Under the pieces are notes generated by a model that searched no databases, had not been told where the DNA came from, and saw only the letters and a program-made list of their open reading frames with translations. From Nevskia soli DSM 19509 (lineage in GTDB: Bacteria > Pseudomonadota > Gammaproteobacteria > Nevskiales > Nevskiaceae), in NCBI RefSeq assembly GCF_000711955.1, contig NZ_JONR01000034.1, positions 1-53,919 on the forward strand: a stretch of DNA of 53,919 nt, read 5' to 3'. This document shows positions 16,721 to 24,806 of the stretch, piece after piece. Position 1 is the stretch's first letter. Each line of letters starts with the position of its first letter. Made by a program: the position numbers and the translations under genes.

Positions 16721-18007
16721 ATGCTTTTTCCAGATTCCAGAAGCCGCCTCCCGCTTCGCATACTGGCGGCCGGCACCTGCATCGCACTGCTCGCCGCCTG
16801 CCGCCAGGACGGCGCGGCCACTGCCGGTGCAGCGCCGGGCGCCGTTGCGCCGGCCGTCATCAGGGACATCCCGGAATCCGCCCTTGCCATTCTCGGCGGA
16901 AAAATTTTCTCCGATACTTCGCTGTCGGCTTCCGGGCGCCTGTCCTGCGCCAGCTGCCACAGCCCGGCACACGCCTATGGGCCGCCCAACGGACTGGCGG
17001 TGCAAAATGGCGGTGCCGGGATGAACCTCCAGGGCGCGCGCGCCGTGCCTTCGCTGCGCTACGTGCTGAACCGCACGCCGGTGTGGAGCAAGGCGTTCAT
17101 TTCCAGCCAGGCCGAACGCATCCTCGAAGGCGAGGAGCCGCCGGTGGGCGGCTTCGGCTGGGACGGCCGCTTCGACACCCTGCACGAGCAGGCTGCGTTT
17201 CCCCTGCTCGCGGCCAACGAGATGGCCAACGCAGGTCCAGCGGATGTCGCGGCGAAGCTGCGGCGCGGCACCTATGCCGACGAATTCCGCCGGGTCTTCG
17301 GAGCGCGAGTCTTCGACGATCCCGCCCAGGCTTACGCCCAGGCGCTCAAGGCGATCGAACGTTTCGAGCTGGAAGACCCGAGCTTCCACCCCTACAACAG
17401 CAAATACGACGATTACCTCGACGGCAAGACGCAGCTGAGCGAGCAGGAGCAGCGCGGCCTGGCCCTGTTCGACGACCCGCGGCGCGGCAACTGCGCCTCC
17501 TGTCATCTCGACCGCAAGGGTGTGAACGGCGCGCATCCCCTGTTCACCGACTACCAGTTCGAAGCGCTCGGCGTGCCGCGCAATCCGGAGATCCGGGCCA
17601 ACGCTGCGCACGGCTATTTCGACCTGGGCCTGTGCGGGCCCCTGCGTGCCGATCAGCGGGATCAGGCCAGGTATTGCGGCATGTTCAAGACGCCGACCCT
17701 GCGCAACGTGGCGACGCGCGGTGTCTTCTTCCACAACGGCCGTTTTCACACGCTGAAGGAGGCGCTGCGCTTCTACGTCCGGCGCGATACCGATCCACGC
17801 CTGTGGTATCCGCTGTCCGCTGCCGGCGTCGTCGACAAGTTCGACGACCTGCCCGCCGCGCTGCGCGGCAATGCCGATGTGGTCGATCAGCCGCTGACGC
17901 GCAGCGAAGGCGCGGCGCCGGCCTGGAGCGATGCGGAGATCGACGACGTCATCGCCTTCCTGCAAACCCTGAACGACCGCGATGCGGAAATGGCGGCAGC
18001 GCCATAG
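16721..18007 (+). CDS. Di-haem cytochrome c peroxidase (MauG/CcpA family)
   Basis: A 428-residue lipoprotein-type exported protein (lipobox LLAAC near residue 27). It has two CxxCH haem c sites, at residues 76-80 and 258-262. Between and after them are the usual landmarks of di-haem peroxidases: an SPAHAYG segment, an NRTPVWSKAF stretch, GWDGRFDTLHEQA, FKTPTLRNVATRGVFFHNG, and a final LNDRD after IDDVIAFL. The enzyme reduces hydrogen peroxide in the periplasm with cytochrome or azurin electrons, or modifies another substrate as MauG does. No other ATG closer to the signal peptide exists, so 16721 is preferred. It is probably co-expressed with the phosphoesterase. Confidence 0.9.
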   Translation: MLFPDSRSRLPLRILAAGTCIALLAACRQDGAATAGAAPGAVAPAVIRDIPESALAILGGKIFSDTSLSASGRLSCASCHSPAHAYGPPNGLAVQNGGAGMNLQGARAVPSLRYVLNRTPVWSKAFISSQAERILEGEEPPVGGFGWDGRFDTLHEQAAFPLLAANEMANAGPADVAAKLRRGTYADEFRRVFGARVFDDPAQAYAQALKAIERFELEDPSFHPYNSKYDDYLDGKTQLSEQEQRGLALFDDPRRGNCASCHLDRKGVNGAHPLFTDYQFEALGVPRNPEIRANAAHGYFDLGLCGPLRADQRDQARYCGMFKTPTLRNVATRGVFFHNGRFHTLKEALRFYVRRDTDPRLWYPLSAAGVVDKFDDLPAALRGNADVVDQPLTRSEGAAPAWSDAEIDDVIAFLQTLNDRDAEMAAAP

Positions 18008-18126
18008 TAGTTCCGGTGGTCCCGCGACAGTGAGGTCTGCGGATTACGTCCAGGCTTGCATTGGTCACCCTTCGCTGCGGGATGACAAGAGGGAGAGGTG
18101 TCGTTTCAATTCGAATTCCTCACTCC

Positions 18127-20124
18127 TCATACCCCGTCCGCCTGGAATTCCACCACCGTGTGCGTGTTGTCGCAGAAGGGCTTGTTGTGCGACTGCCCGC
18201 AGCGGCAGAAGCGCACGGTGTTGAGACGGTCGACGGTGCGGCCGGTGCCGGCGCACAACTCCAGGTTGCCGGTCACCTCCAGCGGGCCGTTGCGCAGCGG
18301 CTCCACCCGCAGCGGACCGTTGCGCACCGTCAGCGGCGCCGACTCGCGCGTTTCCGGTTCGCCGCTGGCGGTGAATTTCGCCGGGCCATGCGAGCCGTCG
18401 CAGAAGGGCTTGTTGCGCGACTGGCCGCAGCGGCACAGCGTGGCGCGGAAGGGCGAGGCATCGCCCGGCGGATAGGCCGGCATGTCGATCTCGGCGTGGA
18501 AGGCCAGCGGGCCGTTCTCGCGCACGCGCGCCACATTCACCGCCGGCGCGGTTTCCGCCACGCCGTCCTTGCGGTCCCGCACCGATACCGCGCCGGACGG
18601 GCAGTTGAACGCAACCCGCGCCAGCCGCTCCGGCGTGGCGGCATCCGGATAGAGCCAGTCGCCGGGCTTGTTGGCGATGAACACTTCCGGCTCGTCCAGC
18701 ACGCAGTGGCGCGAGTGGATGCAGCGCCTGGAGTCGAACACCAGCACCGCTTCGCGGCCTGTGACGATCTCGGCGGCCTTGAAGCCCGCGGCGGCAGCCG
18801 GCGTCGCGGGGCCGCGCGTGGCGCTCAAGGTGGCGAGCGGAATGGCGGGCGAGGGCGGCGCCGCGTCTTCCGTCTCGTCGCCGATCAGCGACGCATGCCG
18901 TTGCGACCAGAAGCGGGCGTAGCGGTGCATCTGCGCCACGTGCCGCGTCAGTTCCGGATTCGCTTGCGCCAGTTGCGCCAGCCGTTCGCCCAGCGCCTGG
19001 TAACGCTCGCCCAGCGCGAAGCTGTCGGTGGCGGGGGTGAGGAAGGTGAGTTCGGTGCGCGACACGGTGAAGGTCAGGCCGGCGTGCACGCCCGGGTGTT
19101 TCGGGTTGGCCGGCAGGCGCGTCAGCAGGCCGCCGATGTCGGCCACGGCATGCATCAGGCACAGGGTCTGCTCGCCGATGCCGCGGCGCAATTGCGCCTG
19201 CTCCGGCGAGGCGGCGACTTCGGCCAGCGCGGCCAGCACGTGCAGCATCAGCTCGTAGCAGACGTTGCCGGCATCGAGCAGCGAGATGGCCGGCTCATCG
19301 ACGATCTGGATGCGTCCCGCCAGGATCGGGGAGCGCATCACCGGGTTGCGCGCCACCGGGCGGTGCGGCACGAACTCCGGCCGCGCCGCCTTCAGCGCCA
19401 GCCATTCCTGGCGGATCTGGCAGAAGCGCGAGAAATGCGAGCCCGCCTTGCTCTGCGGCGAACCCTCGCCCTGCTGCACGATGAAGTCCACTGCTCCCAG
19501 CGCTTCGTCCAGGGTGCGGATGGTGCGCAGGCCGGGCAGGCTGAAGTCCTGCGGCGCCAGCTGCGAATCGCGGCAGCCGACGAACACCGCCTTCTCGCCC
19601 AGCGTTTCCACCAGTACGCGCAGGCTCTGCGCGATGGAGACATACAGCTCGCCCACCGTGGCGTAGTCGTCGGCGAAGGGCATCAGCCGTCCGTCAGCGC
19701 CCTGGCGGCGATAGCTCAGCTTCTCGAAGTGGGTGGCGTCATGCTCGGCCGCGTCGCGCGGACGCTCCAGGTAGATGAAGTGATCCAGCGTGCCCTCGTC
19801 GAAGGGCGACAGCTCCACCACCACGTCCGCCGGAAACAGGCCGGGCGAGATGGGGAAGTTGAAGCGGCGCAGGTGCGGCCGGCCGCCGAGGGCAATGGAC
19901 AGGTTGTTGGCCAGCGCCAGGTGCAGCATCTCGTCGGTGGCGATGCGCACCACTTCCAGCCGCCAGCGGCGCACCGCTTCCACTTCCGCCGCGGTCAGTC
20001 CCTCCGCTTCCGACTGCTTGATCGAGAACGCGGCATACAGATAGCAGCACATCAGGCAATGCTCGATCTCTGCGGCTTCGCTGAGCATCATCAGCAACTG
20101 GCTGCGGTGGCGGGCTGGGGTCAT
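18127..20124 (-). CDS. Ferritin-like / 4Fe-4S mono-cluster / double CDGSH fusion protein
   Basis: A 665-residue multi-domain iron protein. Residues about 1-235 form a ferritin-like domain of the VioB/'ferritin-like' (PF12902) type, with EIEH (21-22), TDEMLH (65-68) and His230 as likely ligands. A helical segment follows (285-410) with further Glu/His residues. Residues about 450-515 match divergent 4Fe-4S mono-cluster domains: Cys468, Cys474 and Cys508. Two CDGSH-type motifs (CxC-x8-CxxxH) lie at 564-579 and 640-655 and would each bind a 2Fe-2S cluster. No signal peptide is seen, so it should be cytoplasmic. It probably couples di-iron oxidation to electron transfer; the substrate is unknown. 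It is divergent from an alpha/beta hydrolase. Confidence 0.85.
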   Translation of the reverse strand: MTPARHRSQLLMMLSEAAEIEHCLMCCYLYAAFSIKQSEAEGLTAAEVEAVRRWRLEVVRIATDEMLHLALANNLSIALGGRPHLRRFNFPISPGLFPADVVVELSPFDEGTLDHFIYLERPRDAAEHDATHFEKLSYRRQGADGRLMPFADDYATVGELYVSIAQSLRVLVETLGEKAVFVGCRDSQLAPQDFSLPGLRTIRTLDEALGAVDFIVQQGEGSPQSKAGSHFSRFCQIRQEWLALKAARPEFVPHRPVARNPVMRSPILAGRIQIVDEPAISLLDAGNVCYELMLHVLAALAEVAASPEQAQLRRGIGEQTLCLMHAVADIGGLLTRLPANPKHPGVHAGLTFTVSRTELTFLTPATDSFALGERYQALGERLAQLAQANPELTRHVAQMHRYARFWSQRHASLIGDETEDAAPPSPAIPLATLSATRGPATPAAAAGFKAAEIVTGREAVLVFDSRRCIHSRHCVLDEPEVFIANKPGDWLYPDAATPERLARVAFNCPSGAVSVRDRKDGVAETAPAVNVARVRENGPLAFHAEIDMPAYPPGDASPFRATLCRCGQSRNKPFCDGSHGPAKFTASGEPETRESAPLTVRNGPLRVEPLRNGPLEVTGNLELCAGTGRTVDRLNTVRFCRCGQSHNKPFCDNTHTVVEFQADGV

Positions 20125-20331
20125 CTTGCGGCGTTCCCTGGCTGGTTGTGGTCCTGGACCCCTAGTCTCGCCCAGATGCCGCCATAAGGCGATGGCGGCG
20201 GGTTCCGACACCCCCGGCAAGGCCACCCGTAGCGGACGTAACCACGTCCACGTGTTCCGGATGAAAGGGGGGGCGGTCGGCTCAACCATGGGTTGTGCGA
20301 TGATTCGCGCAAACAACTGCCCACTTTTCTC

Positions 20332-21165
20332 ATGCCCGCGCCCTTCATTCCCCTCACCACCCGCCGCATCCCCACGCTGCTCGGCCACATCAACGTCCAC
20401 CTCGGCGGCAGCGGTCCGGCCATGGTGTGCTGGCCCAGCCTGCTGATGACCGGGCCGATGTGGCGAGCGCAGGCCGACTATTTCGGCGGCAGTCACAGCA
20501 TGATCCTGATCGACTCCCCGGGCCACGGCGGCAGCGATCCGTTGACGCGCTATTTCACCATGGAGGACTGCGCCCAATGCCTGGTGCAGATCCTCGACGC
20601 GCTGGAGATCAAGGACTGCGTGCTGGTCGGCAACTCCTGGGGCGGCATGATGGGCGGCGTGTTCGCCGCGCTGCATCCGGAGCGCCTGCGCGCCGCCGTG
20701 CTGATGAATTGCAGCGCCTCGGCGCCGGGTTTGCGGCAGAAGCTGGAATTCCTGCTGATGACCTTCGTCATGCGCCGCCTGCGCGCCATTCCGAAAATGT
20801 TCGTCGACCGCGCCGTCATCGCCTTCGCCGGTGAAACCACCGAGCGCACCAAGCCGCAGGTGGTGGACTACATCCGCGCCACCGTCAGCGCGGTCAACGC
20901 ACAGTCGGTGTGCTGGGCCATCGACAGCGTGGTGCCGCGCCGCGTCGACCAGCGCGGCCTGATGGGCAAGATTCGCAAGCCGGTGCTGGTCATGACCGGC
21001 GCCGAGGACCGTACCTTCCCCGTGGCCGAAACCCGCGCCATGGCCGATGCCATACCCGGCAGCGTGTTCAAGGTCTTGCCCGGGGTCGGGCACCTGGCCG
21101 CGCTCGAAGCGCCGGAAGCGGTCAATCCCGCCATCGCCGACTTCCTCGCCGGCCTGCACGCATGA
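20332..21165 (+). CDS. Alpha/beta hydrolase
   Basis: A 277-residue alpha/beta-hydrolase-fold protein with a complete triad: Ser102 in GNSWGG, Asp226 in GAEDRTF and His254 in GVGHLA. An oxyanion-hole strand lies near VCWPSLLMTG. No signal peptide, so cytoplasmic. The ATG at 20332 is preferred over upstream GTG options because the fold begins right after it. Substrate unknown; the family includes esterases, C-C hydrolases and haloperoxidases. It shares a 207-bp divergent promoter region with the ferritin/CDGSH fusion gene, suggesting a common stimulus. Its stop codon touches the terminator of the convergent SDR gene. Confidence 0.88.
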   Translation: MPAPFIPLTTRRIPTLLGHINVHLGGSGPAMVCWPSLLMTGPMWRAQADYFGGSHSMILIDSPGHGGSDPLTRYFTMEDCAQCLVQILDALEIKDCVLVGNSWGGMMGGVFAALHPERLRAAVLMNCSASAPGLRQKLEFLLMTFVMRRLRAIPKMFVDRAVIAFAGETTERTKPQVVDYIRATVSAVNAQSVCWAIDSVVPRRVDQRGLMGKIRKPVLVMTGAEDRTFPVAETRAMADAIPGSVFKVLPGVGHLAALEAPEAVNPAIADFLAGLHA

Positions 21166-21200
21166 AAAAGCGGCGGCGGATCTTTCGAATCCGCCGCCGC
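21165..21200 (-). terminator. Intrinsic terminator of the SDR gene
   Basis: A 12-bp GC-rich stem (GCGGCGGCGGAT/ATCCGCCGCCGC) with a 7-nt loop is followed by TTTTT when read on the minus strand, just after the SDR stop. Confidence 0.8.
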
Positions 21201-21232
21201 CTCGCTTCAGCTTATCGGCTCAGCCCAAGGTT

Positions 21233-22045
21233 TCAGGCCGCGACCGCAGCCGACTTGTAGCGCGTCGCCGCATGCTTGCGCGACAGGTTGGGCTTCAGCG
21301 CCTCGCGCGCCTCGATCAGGCGTTGCCAGTCGGCGGCTTGCGGCAGGGCCGGGATGGTCACGCTCTCGCCTTGGTCGAAGCCGGCCAGCGCCGCGTCCAC
21401 CATCTCGTCCACTTCCATGATGATCTCCGCCGGCAATTGATGCAGTTCCACGCCGGAGCCGTTCCAGATCTCGGTGCGGGTCGCGCCCGGCAGCACCGCC
21501 TGCACGCGCACGCCGGAACCGGCCAGTTCCTGTTCCAGCACCTGGCTGAAGTGCAGCAGGTAAGCCTTGGTGCCGCCGTAAACCGCGTTGCCCGGCTGCA
21601 CCATCTGCGACATCACCGAGGCGATGTTGATGATGGCGCCGTGGCCCCGCGCGGCGAGGCCGGGGGCGACCGCATGCGCCAGGCGCGTCGGGGCGACGAT
21701 GTTGAGCTGGATCTCGCCGCCGAGGCGGCCGATGTCGGCGCCGACCAGCGGACCGAGCGTGGCGGTGCCGGCATTGTTGACCAGCACGCTGACGCTGTGG
21801 TCCTCGCGCAGTACCTTCTCCACCTTGGCTATATCGCCGTCCACCGTCAGGTCGGCTTGCAGTGTGCGCACCTCGGCGCCGGTCTCGGCGCTCAGCTTCT
21901 TCGCCAGCTGTTCCAGTTTGGCCTGGTTGCGCGCCACCAGGATCAGGTCATAGCCGCGCCGCGCCAGGCGGTCCGCGTACACGGCGCCGATGCCGGTGGA
22001 AGCGCCCGTCACCAGGGCCGTGCCTTTCTTGTTCGTCTTGCTCAT
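21233..22045 (-). CDS. Short-chain dehydrogenase/reductase
   Basis: A 270-residue classical SDR. Residues about 9-20 hold the TGASTGIG nucleotide-binding motif, followed by the LVNNAG motif, a catalytic Ser (NIASVMS) and the active-site Tyr-x-x-x-Lys in VYGGTKAY. It should use NAD(P)H to oxidise or reduce an unknown alcohol/ketone in the cytoplasm. The start at 22045 opens directly into the Rossmann strand. It is divergent from a TetR-family gene, and a perfect palindrome lies 86 bp upstream, so repression by that regulator is likely. Confidence 0.9.
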   Translation of the reverse strand: MSKTNKKGTALVTGASTGIGAVYADRLARRGYDLILVARNQAKLEQLAKKLSAETGAEVRTLQADLTVDGDIAKVEKVLREDHSVSVLVNNAGTATLGPLVGADIGRLGGEIQLNIVAPTRLAHAVAPGLAARGHGAIINIASVMSQMVQPGNAVYGGTKAYLLHFSQVLEQELAGSGVRVQAVLPGATRTEIWNGSGVELHQLPAEIIMEVDEMVDAALAGFDQGESVTIPALPQAADWQRLIEAREALKPNLSRKHAATRYKSAAVAA

Positions 22046-22130
22046 GTTCGTCACTCCGCCTGTGGATCCAGGAGGATGGGCCTGGATGTTGTTTGAAATC
22101 CTGGACACAGCGTACTCCCTTATCAAACAG

Positions 22131-22146
22131 GATGTCAAATGACATC
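22131..22146. promoter_or_regulatory. Putative TetR-family operator (perfect palindrome)
   Basis: GATGTCA-AA-TGACATC is a perfect 7-2-7 inverted repeat in the SDR/TetR divergent region. A second dyad, TGTAT-GATGA-ATACA, lies at 22194-22208 immediately before the regulator's start. Either could be the autoregulatory site. Confidence 0.6.
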
Positions 22147-22231
22147 TAGAAATAGTCTGTAATTGAACTGACAGGACAGGGGGTTGGTGATTCTGTATGA
22201 TGAATACAATCCTGTTATGGAGGCATGCGCC

Positions 22232-22846
22232 ATGGGCCATTCCCAAGCCGACAAGGCACAGACACACCAGCGCCTGGTCAGGACTGCCGCTGGCCAGTTC
22301 CGCGACCGCGGCATCGAAGGCATCAGCCTGGCCGAACTGATGAAGCTGCTGGGGCTGACCCACGGCGGCTTCTACAAGCACTTCAGCTCGCGCGACGAAC
22401 TGGTCGGCGAAGCCATCGGATACGCCCTGGCCGAGGGCGACGCCGCCATGCACGGCTGGCTGTTCAAGGACGGCAAGGCGGACCTTCCCAATTTCATCCA
22501 CACCTACCTCAGCGAGGCGCACCGCGACAGCCGCGCCAACGGCTGCACCGTCTCCGCGCTGTCCGCCGACGTGGCGCGCAAGGGCGAGGACCTGCAGGGC
22601 CTGTTCCGCGACCAGATCGAACGCAACATCGGCATGCTCGTCGCCGCCATGGAAGGGGTGCCGGCCGGCGAGCGCCGCGGCCAGGCCATGCTGCTGCTCA
22701 GCGCGCTCTACGGCGCCCTGATGCTGGCGCGCTCGACCGGCGATTCGCGGCTGTCGCAGGAGTTCCTGCGTACCGTCGGTGACAAGCTGGTGGCACTGGG
22801 CGGGGCCGCGCCGAAGAAAGTGCGGGGCGCAAGCAAGGCCGCCTGA
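22232..22846 (+). CDS. TetR/AcrR-family transcriptional regulator
   Basis: A 204-residue protein with an N-terminal helix-turn-helix (about residues 10-55; GISLAELMKLLGLTHGGFYKHFSSRDEL), the signature of TetR repressors. The helical ligand-binding domain fills the rest. Several in-frame starts exist. The ATG at 22232 is preferred because a perfect GGAGG lies eight bases upstream; the ATG at 22217 would put that site inside the gene. It is divergently transcribed from the SDR gene and probably represses it and itself through the palindrome between them. The inducer is unknown. Confidence 0.9.
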   Translation: MGHSQADKAQTHQRLVRTAAGQFRDRGIEGISLAELMKLLGLTHGGFYKHFSSRDELVGEAIGYALAEGDAAMHGWLFKDGKADLPNFIHTYLSEAHRDSRANGCTVSALSADVARKGEDLQGLFRDQIERNIGMLVAAMEGVPAGERRGQAMLLLSALYGALMLARSTGDSRLSQEFLRTVGDKLVALGGAAPKKVRGASKAA

Positions 22847-22882
22847 GCCGCGCCGTTCCACGGTGCCGATATCTCCCGCGTG

Positions 22883-22913
22883 AAAAAGCCCGGCGGACTT
22901 GCGCCCGCCGGGC
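22883..22913 (-). terminator. Intrinsic terminator of the chitinase gene
   Basis: A 9-bp stem (GCCCGGCGG/CCGCCGGGC) followed on the minus strand by TTTTT, located 67 bp after the chitinase stop. It lies between two convergent genes. Confidence 0.75.
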
Positions 22914-22979
22914 CGTTCATCGGTGCCGCGGGATCGGTACCGGGTGGAATGGCTCAGGCGCATTCCACCTGGCGGCGTT

Positions 22980-24353
22980 TCATCTGCCGAGATCGCCGAG
23001 GAAGCGGTTGGTGTATTGCAGCGCCGCGCTGCCGGACACCGAATTGCAGGTGGACGAAGCCGTGCTGCTGGCGCCGGGGCAGGGCGTGTCGCGATCCAGT
23101 GACCAGTAGTGCAGCCCGGCCATGCCCTGCGCCACGGCATAGTTGGTCAGGGTATCGACATCGCCCAGCGACACGATTTCGCTGGAGGTGTCGTTGATCC
23201 CGATCATCGGCGTCAGCTCGATCCTGCTGGCGGGGATGCCGTAGGTGTGCTCCAGGTTCAGCGCCGCCTGAATGGCGGACTGGCCCATATTGCAGGCGCC
23301 GCCGGAGACCACGCAGTTCGCCGCCGAAGTGCCGCCGTAATCCATCACCATCAGGTTGATGGTGTAGCGTGCCAGGTGCGCCGCCTGGATCGCTTTCACC
23401 ACCGAATCGCCTAGGGTGTTGAGGCCGCCGAAGCTGCCGTCGGACGCCGCCAGCGTGGCCAGGGTGAAGGAGAAGCGCAGGCTCGGATATTGCGTTTCGG
23501 CATAGGCCACCTGGGCCACGAGGTTGCTGATGTCGGCCGCGGATTGCCCACCCTCGATGTCGAAGTCCACGCCCACCATCTGCGCCGTCAGGTAGGTGTT
23601 GATGAAGTTCACCATGCCGGCTTGCGTGCCGCAGGTGAAGACGCCGGCCTGGCCGCCGGTGGACACCACGTAGTTGAGTCCCGCGCTGGACAGGGCCGGG
23701 ATGTTGGCGCTGGCGAAGCTGGCGCGCGCCAGTCCGCCCCAGTTTTCGCTGCCGCACTCGCCGGTGGCGAAGGCCAGCGTGATGGCGCCGAGATGCGGTT
23801 CCTGCGTCGACACCAGGCTGCCGCTGCCGACGATCGGAATCGCCGTGCCGGTCACCGCGGTGTGCATCACGTTGGTGTTCCAGTTCAGGTTGATGGTCAC
23901 GTCCTTGTACGGGCTGAACAGCAGCCCGCTGCCGCCGCCGCCGGAGCTGCTCGAGCTGCTGCTCGAACCGCCGCCGCTGCTGGAACTGGAACTGGAACTG
24001 CTGCCGCCTCCGCTGCTGCTGGAGCTGCTGCTACTGCCGCCGCCGCTACAGGCACCCTGCGACGTCCAGGGCTGGCCGCTGCCGGCGCCGCCGTTGTTGC
24101 TGGTCGGGTTCTGCCCCTGGGTCCACCAGTTGGCGAGGTAGTTGGTAGTGCCGACGCTGGCGGTGTTGCCGCCGACATAGACCTGGGTGGCACTCCATGC
24201 CGCCGCACAGGCCGGCGCGGCATGCGCCGTTCCGAGCGGTACGACAGCGAGCAGGCAGGCGCACAGCATCGCGCCGGCAAGGCGCAGCAGCGCGAGGGTT
24301 GGGAAAAACAGCGGAACCGGGTTTGGCCGACGGGCCGGGTGATTCGCAGACAT
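22980..24353 (-). CDS. Secreted GH18 chitinase with chitin-binding module
   Basis: A 457-residue exported enzyme. The signal peptide ends near GTAHA (residue 45). Residues about 48-101 form a CBM5/12 chitin-binding module (AWSATQVYVGGNT..., YLANWWTQG). A low-complexity linker of three blocks of 8-9 serines separated by glycines spans about 104-143. The GH18 catalytic domain follows, with the DxDxE motif as DFDIE at 263-267, where Glu267 is the predicted acid/base. It should degrade chitin outside the cell. The linker is a simple repeat that could vary in length between strains. A terminator follows; the gene stands alone. Confidence 0.92.
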   Translation of the reverse strand: MSANHPARRPNPVPLFFPTLALLRLAGAMLCACLLAVVPLGTAHAAPACAAAWSATQVYVGGNTASVGTTNYLANWWTQGQNPTSNNGGAGSGQPWTSQGACSGGGSSSSSSSSGGGSSSSSSSSSGGGSSSSSSSSGGGGSGLLFSPYKDVTINLNWNTNVMHTAVTGTAIPIVGSGSLVSTQEPHLGAITLAFATGECGSENWGGLARASFASANIPALSSAGLNYVVSTGGQAGVFTCGTQAGMVNFINTYLTAQMVGVDFDIEGGQSAADISNLVAQVAYAETQYPSLRFSFTLATLAASDGSFGGLNTLGDSVVKAIQAAHLARYTINLMVMDYGGTSAANCVVSGGACNMGQSAIQAALNLEHTYGIPASRIELTPMIGINDTSSEIVSLGDVDTLTNYAVAQGMAGLHYWSLDRDTPCPGASSTASSTCNSVSGSAALQYTNRFLGDLGR

Positions 24354-24806
24354 TGTTGGATCCCTCCAAGGATTGAGTCATCGCGCGGCACAAGCCATGG
24401 CGACTGCCCCGCTCGCGACGCGACCGGGGCGGACACCGCAACCGGCGCCGCTACCAACTCCCACTTCCTTGCAGGATGCCGCTGTAGTTATGCGGCGGAG
24501 TATCGGAGCCGGATGACAACGTTGTCAAACAGGGTGTGCAATTTTACTGGCCAGACCTTTGTACGGCCTTGCCACAATGGAGGCCACGCGCGGCAGACGG
24601 GCATCAAGCTCCCGCGCAAAATCAACAGGCTGCGGCACGTTCTTCAAACAAGGCATCAGGTAAAGCGCCGCTGGATGAGCCGGCTCGCACTGTGGGTCCG
24701 CATGGCCCCTCTGCGCAAGCCATGGCGTACCGCGTCCGCGCACCACCCGGTACTGCCGCCAGGCAAAGGGATGACAACGGAAGATTTTGCCCGCTGCGGC
24801 CGCTGC
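24354..24806 (-). other. Intergenic region, 453 bp
   Basis: This stretch holds the chitinase promoter side and the end of the DUF4034-type gene. Bases about 24480-24660 are less GC-rich than the surroundings. Short reading frames on both strands lack ribosome sites and recognisable protein features. I see no gene in it. Confidence 0.5.

Noticed and set aside
18061..20187. Long plus-strand frame opposite the ferritin/CDGSH gene
   Set aside because: Arg/Val/Ala/Gly-rich composition typical of an antisense shadow; the minus strand has clear domains.
21165..21200. Terminator for the plus-strand hydrolase
   Set aside because: T-run exists only on the minus strand, so it serves the SDR gene; plus-strand termination remains unclear.
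24525..24746. Minus-strand 73-codon frame
   Set aside because: No ribosome site and no protein-like pattern; lies in a spacer.
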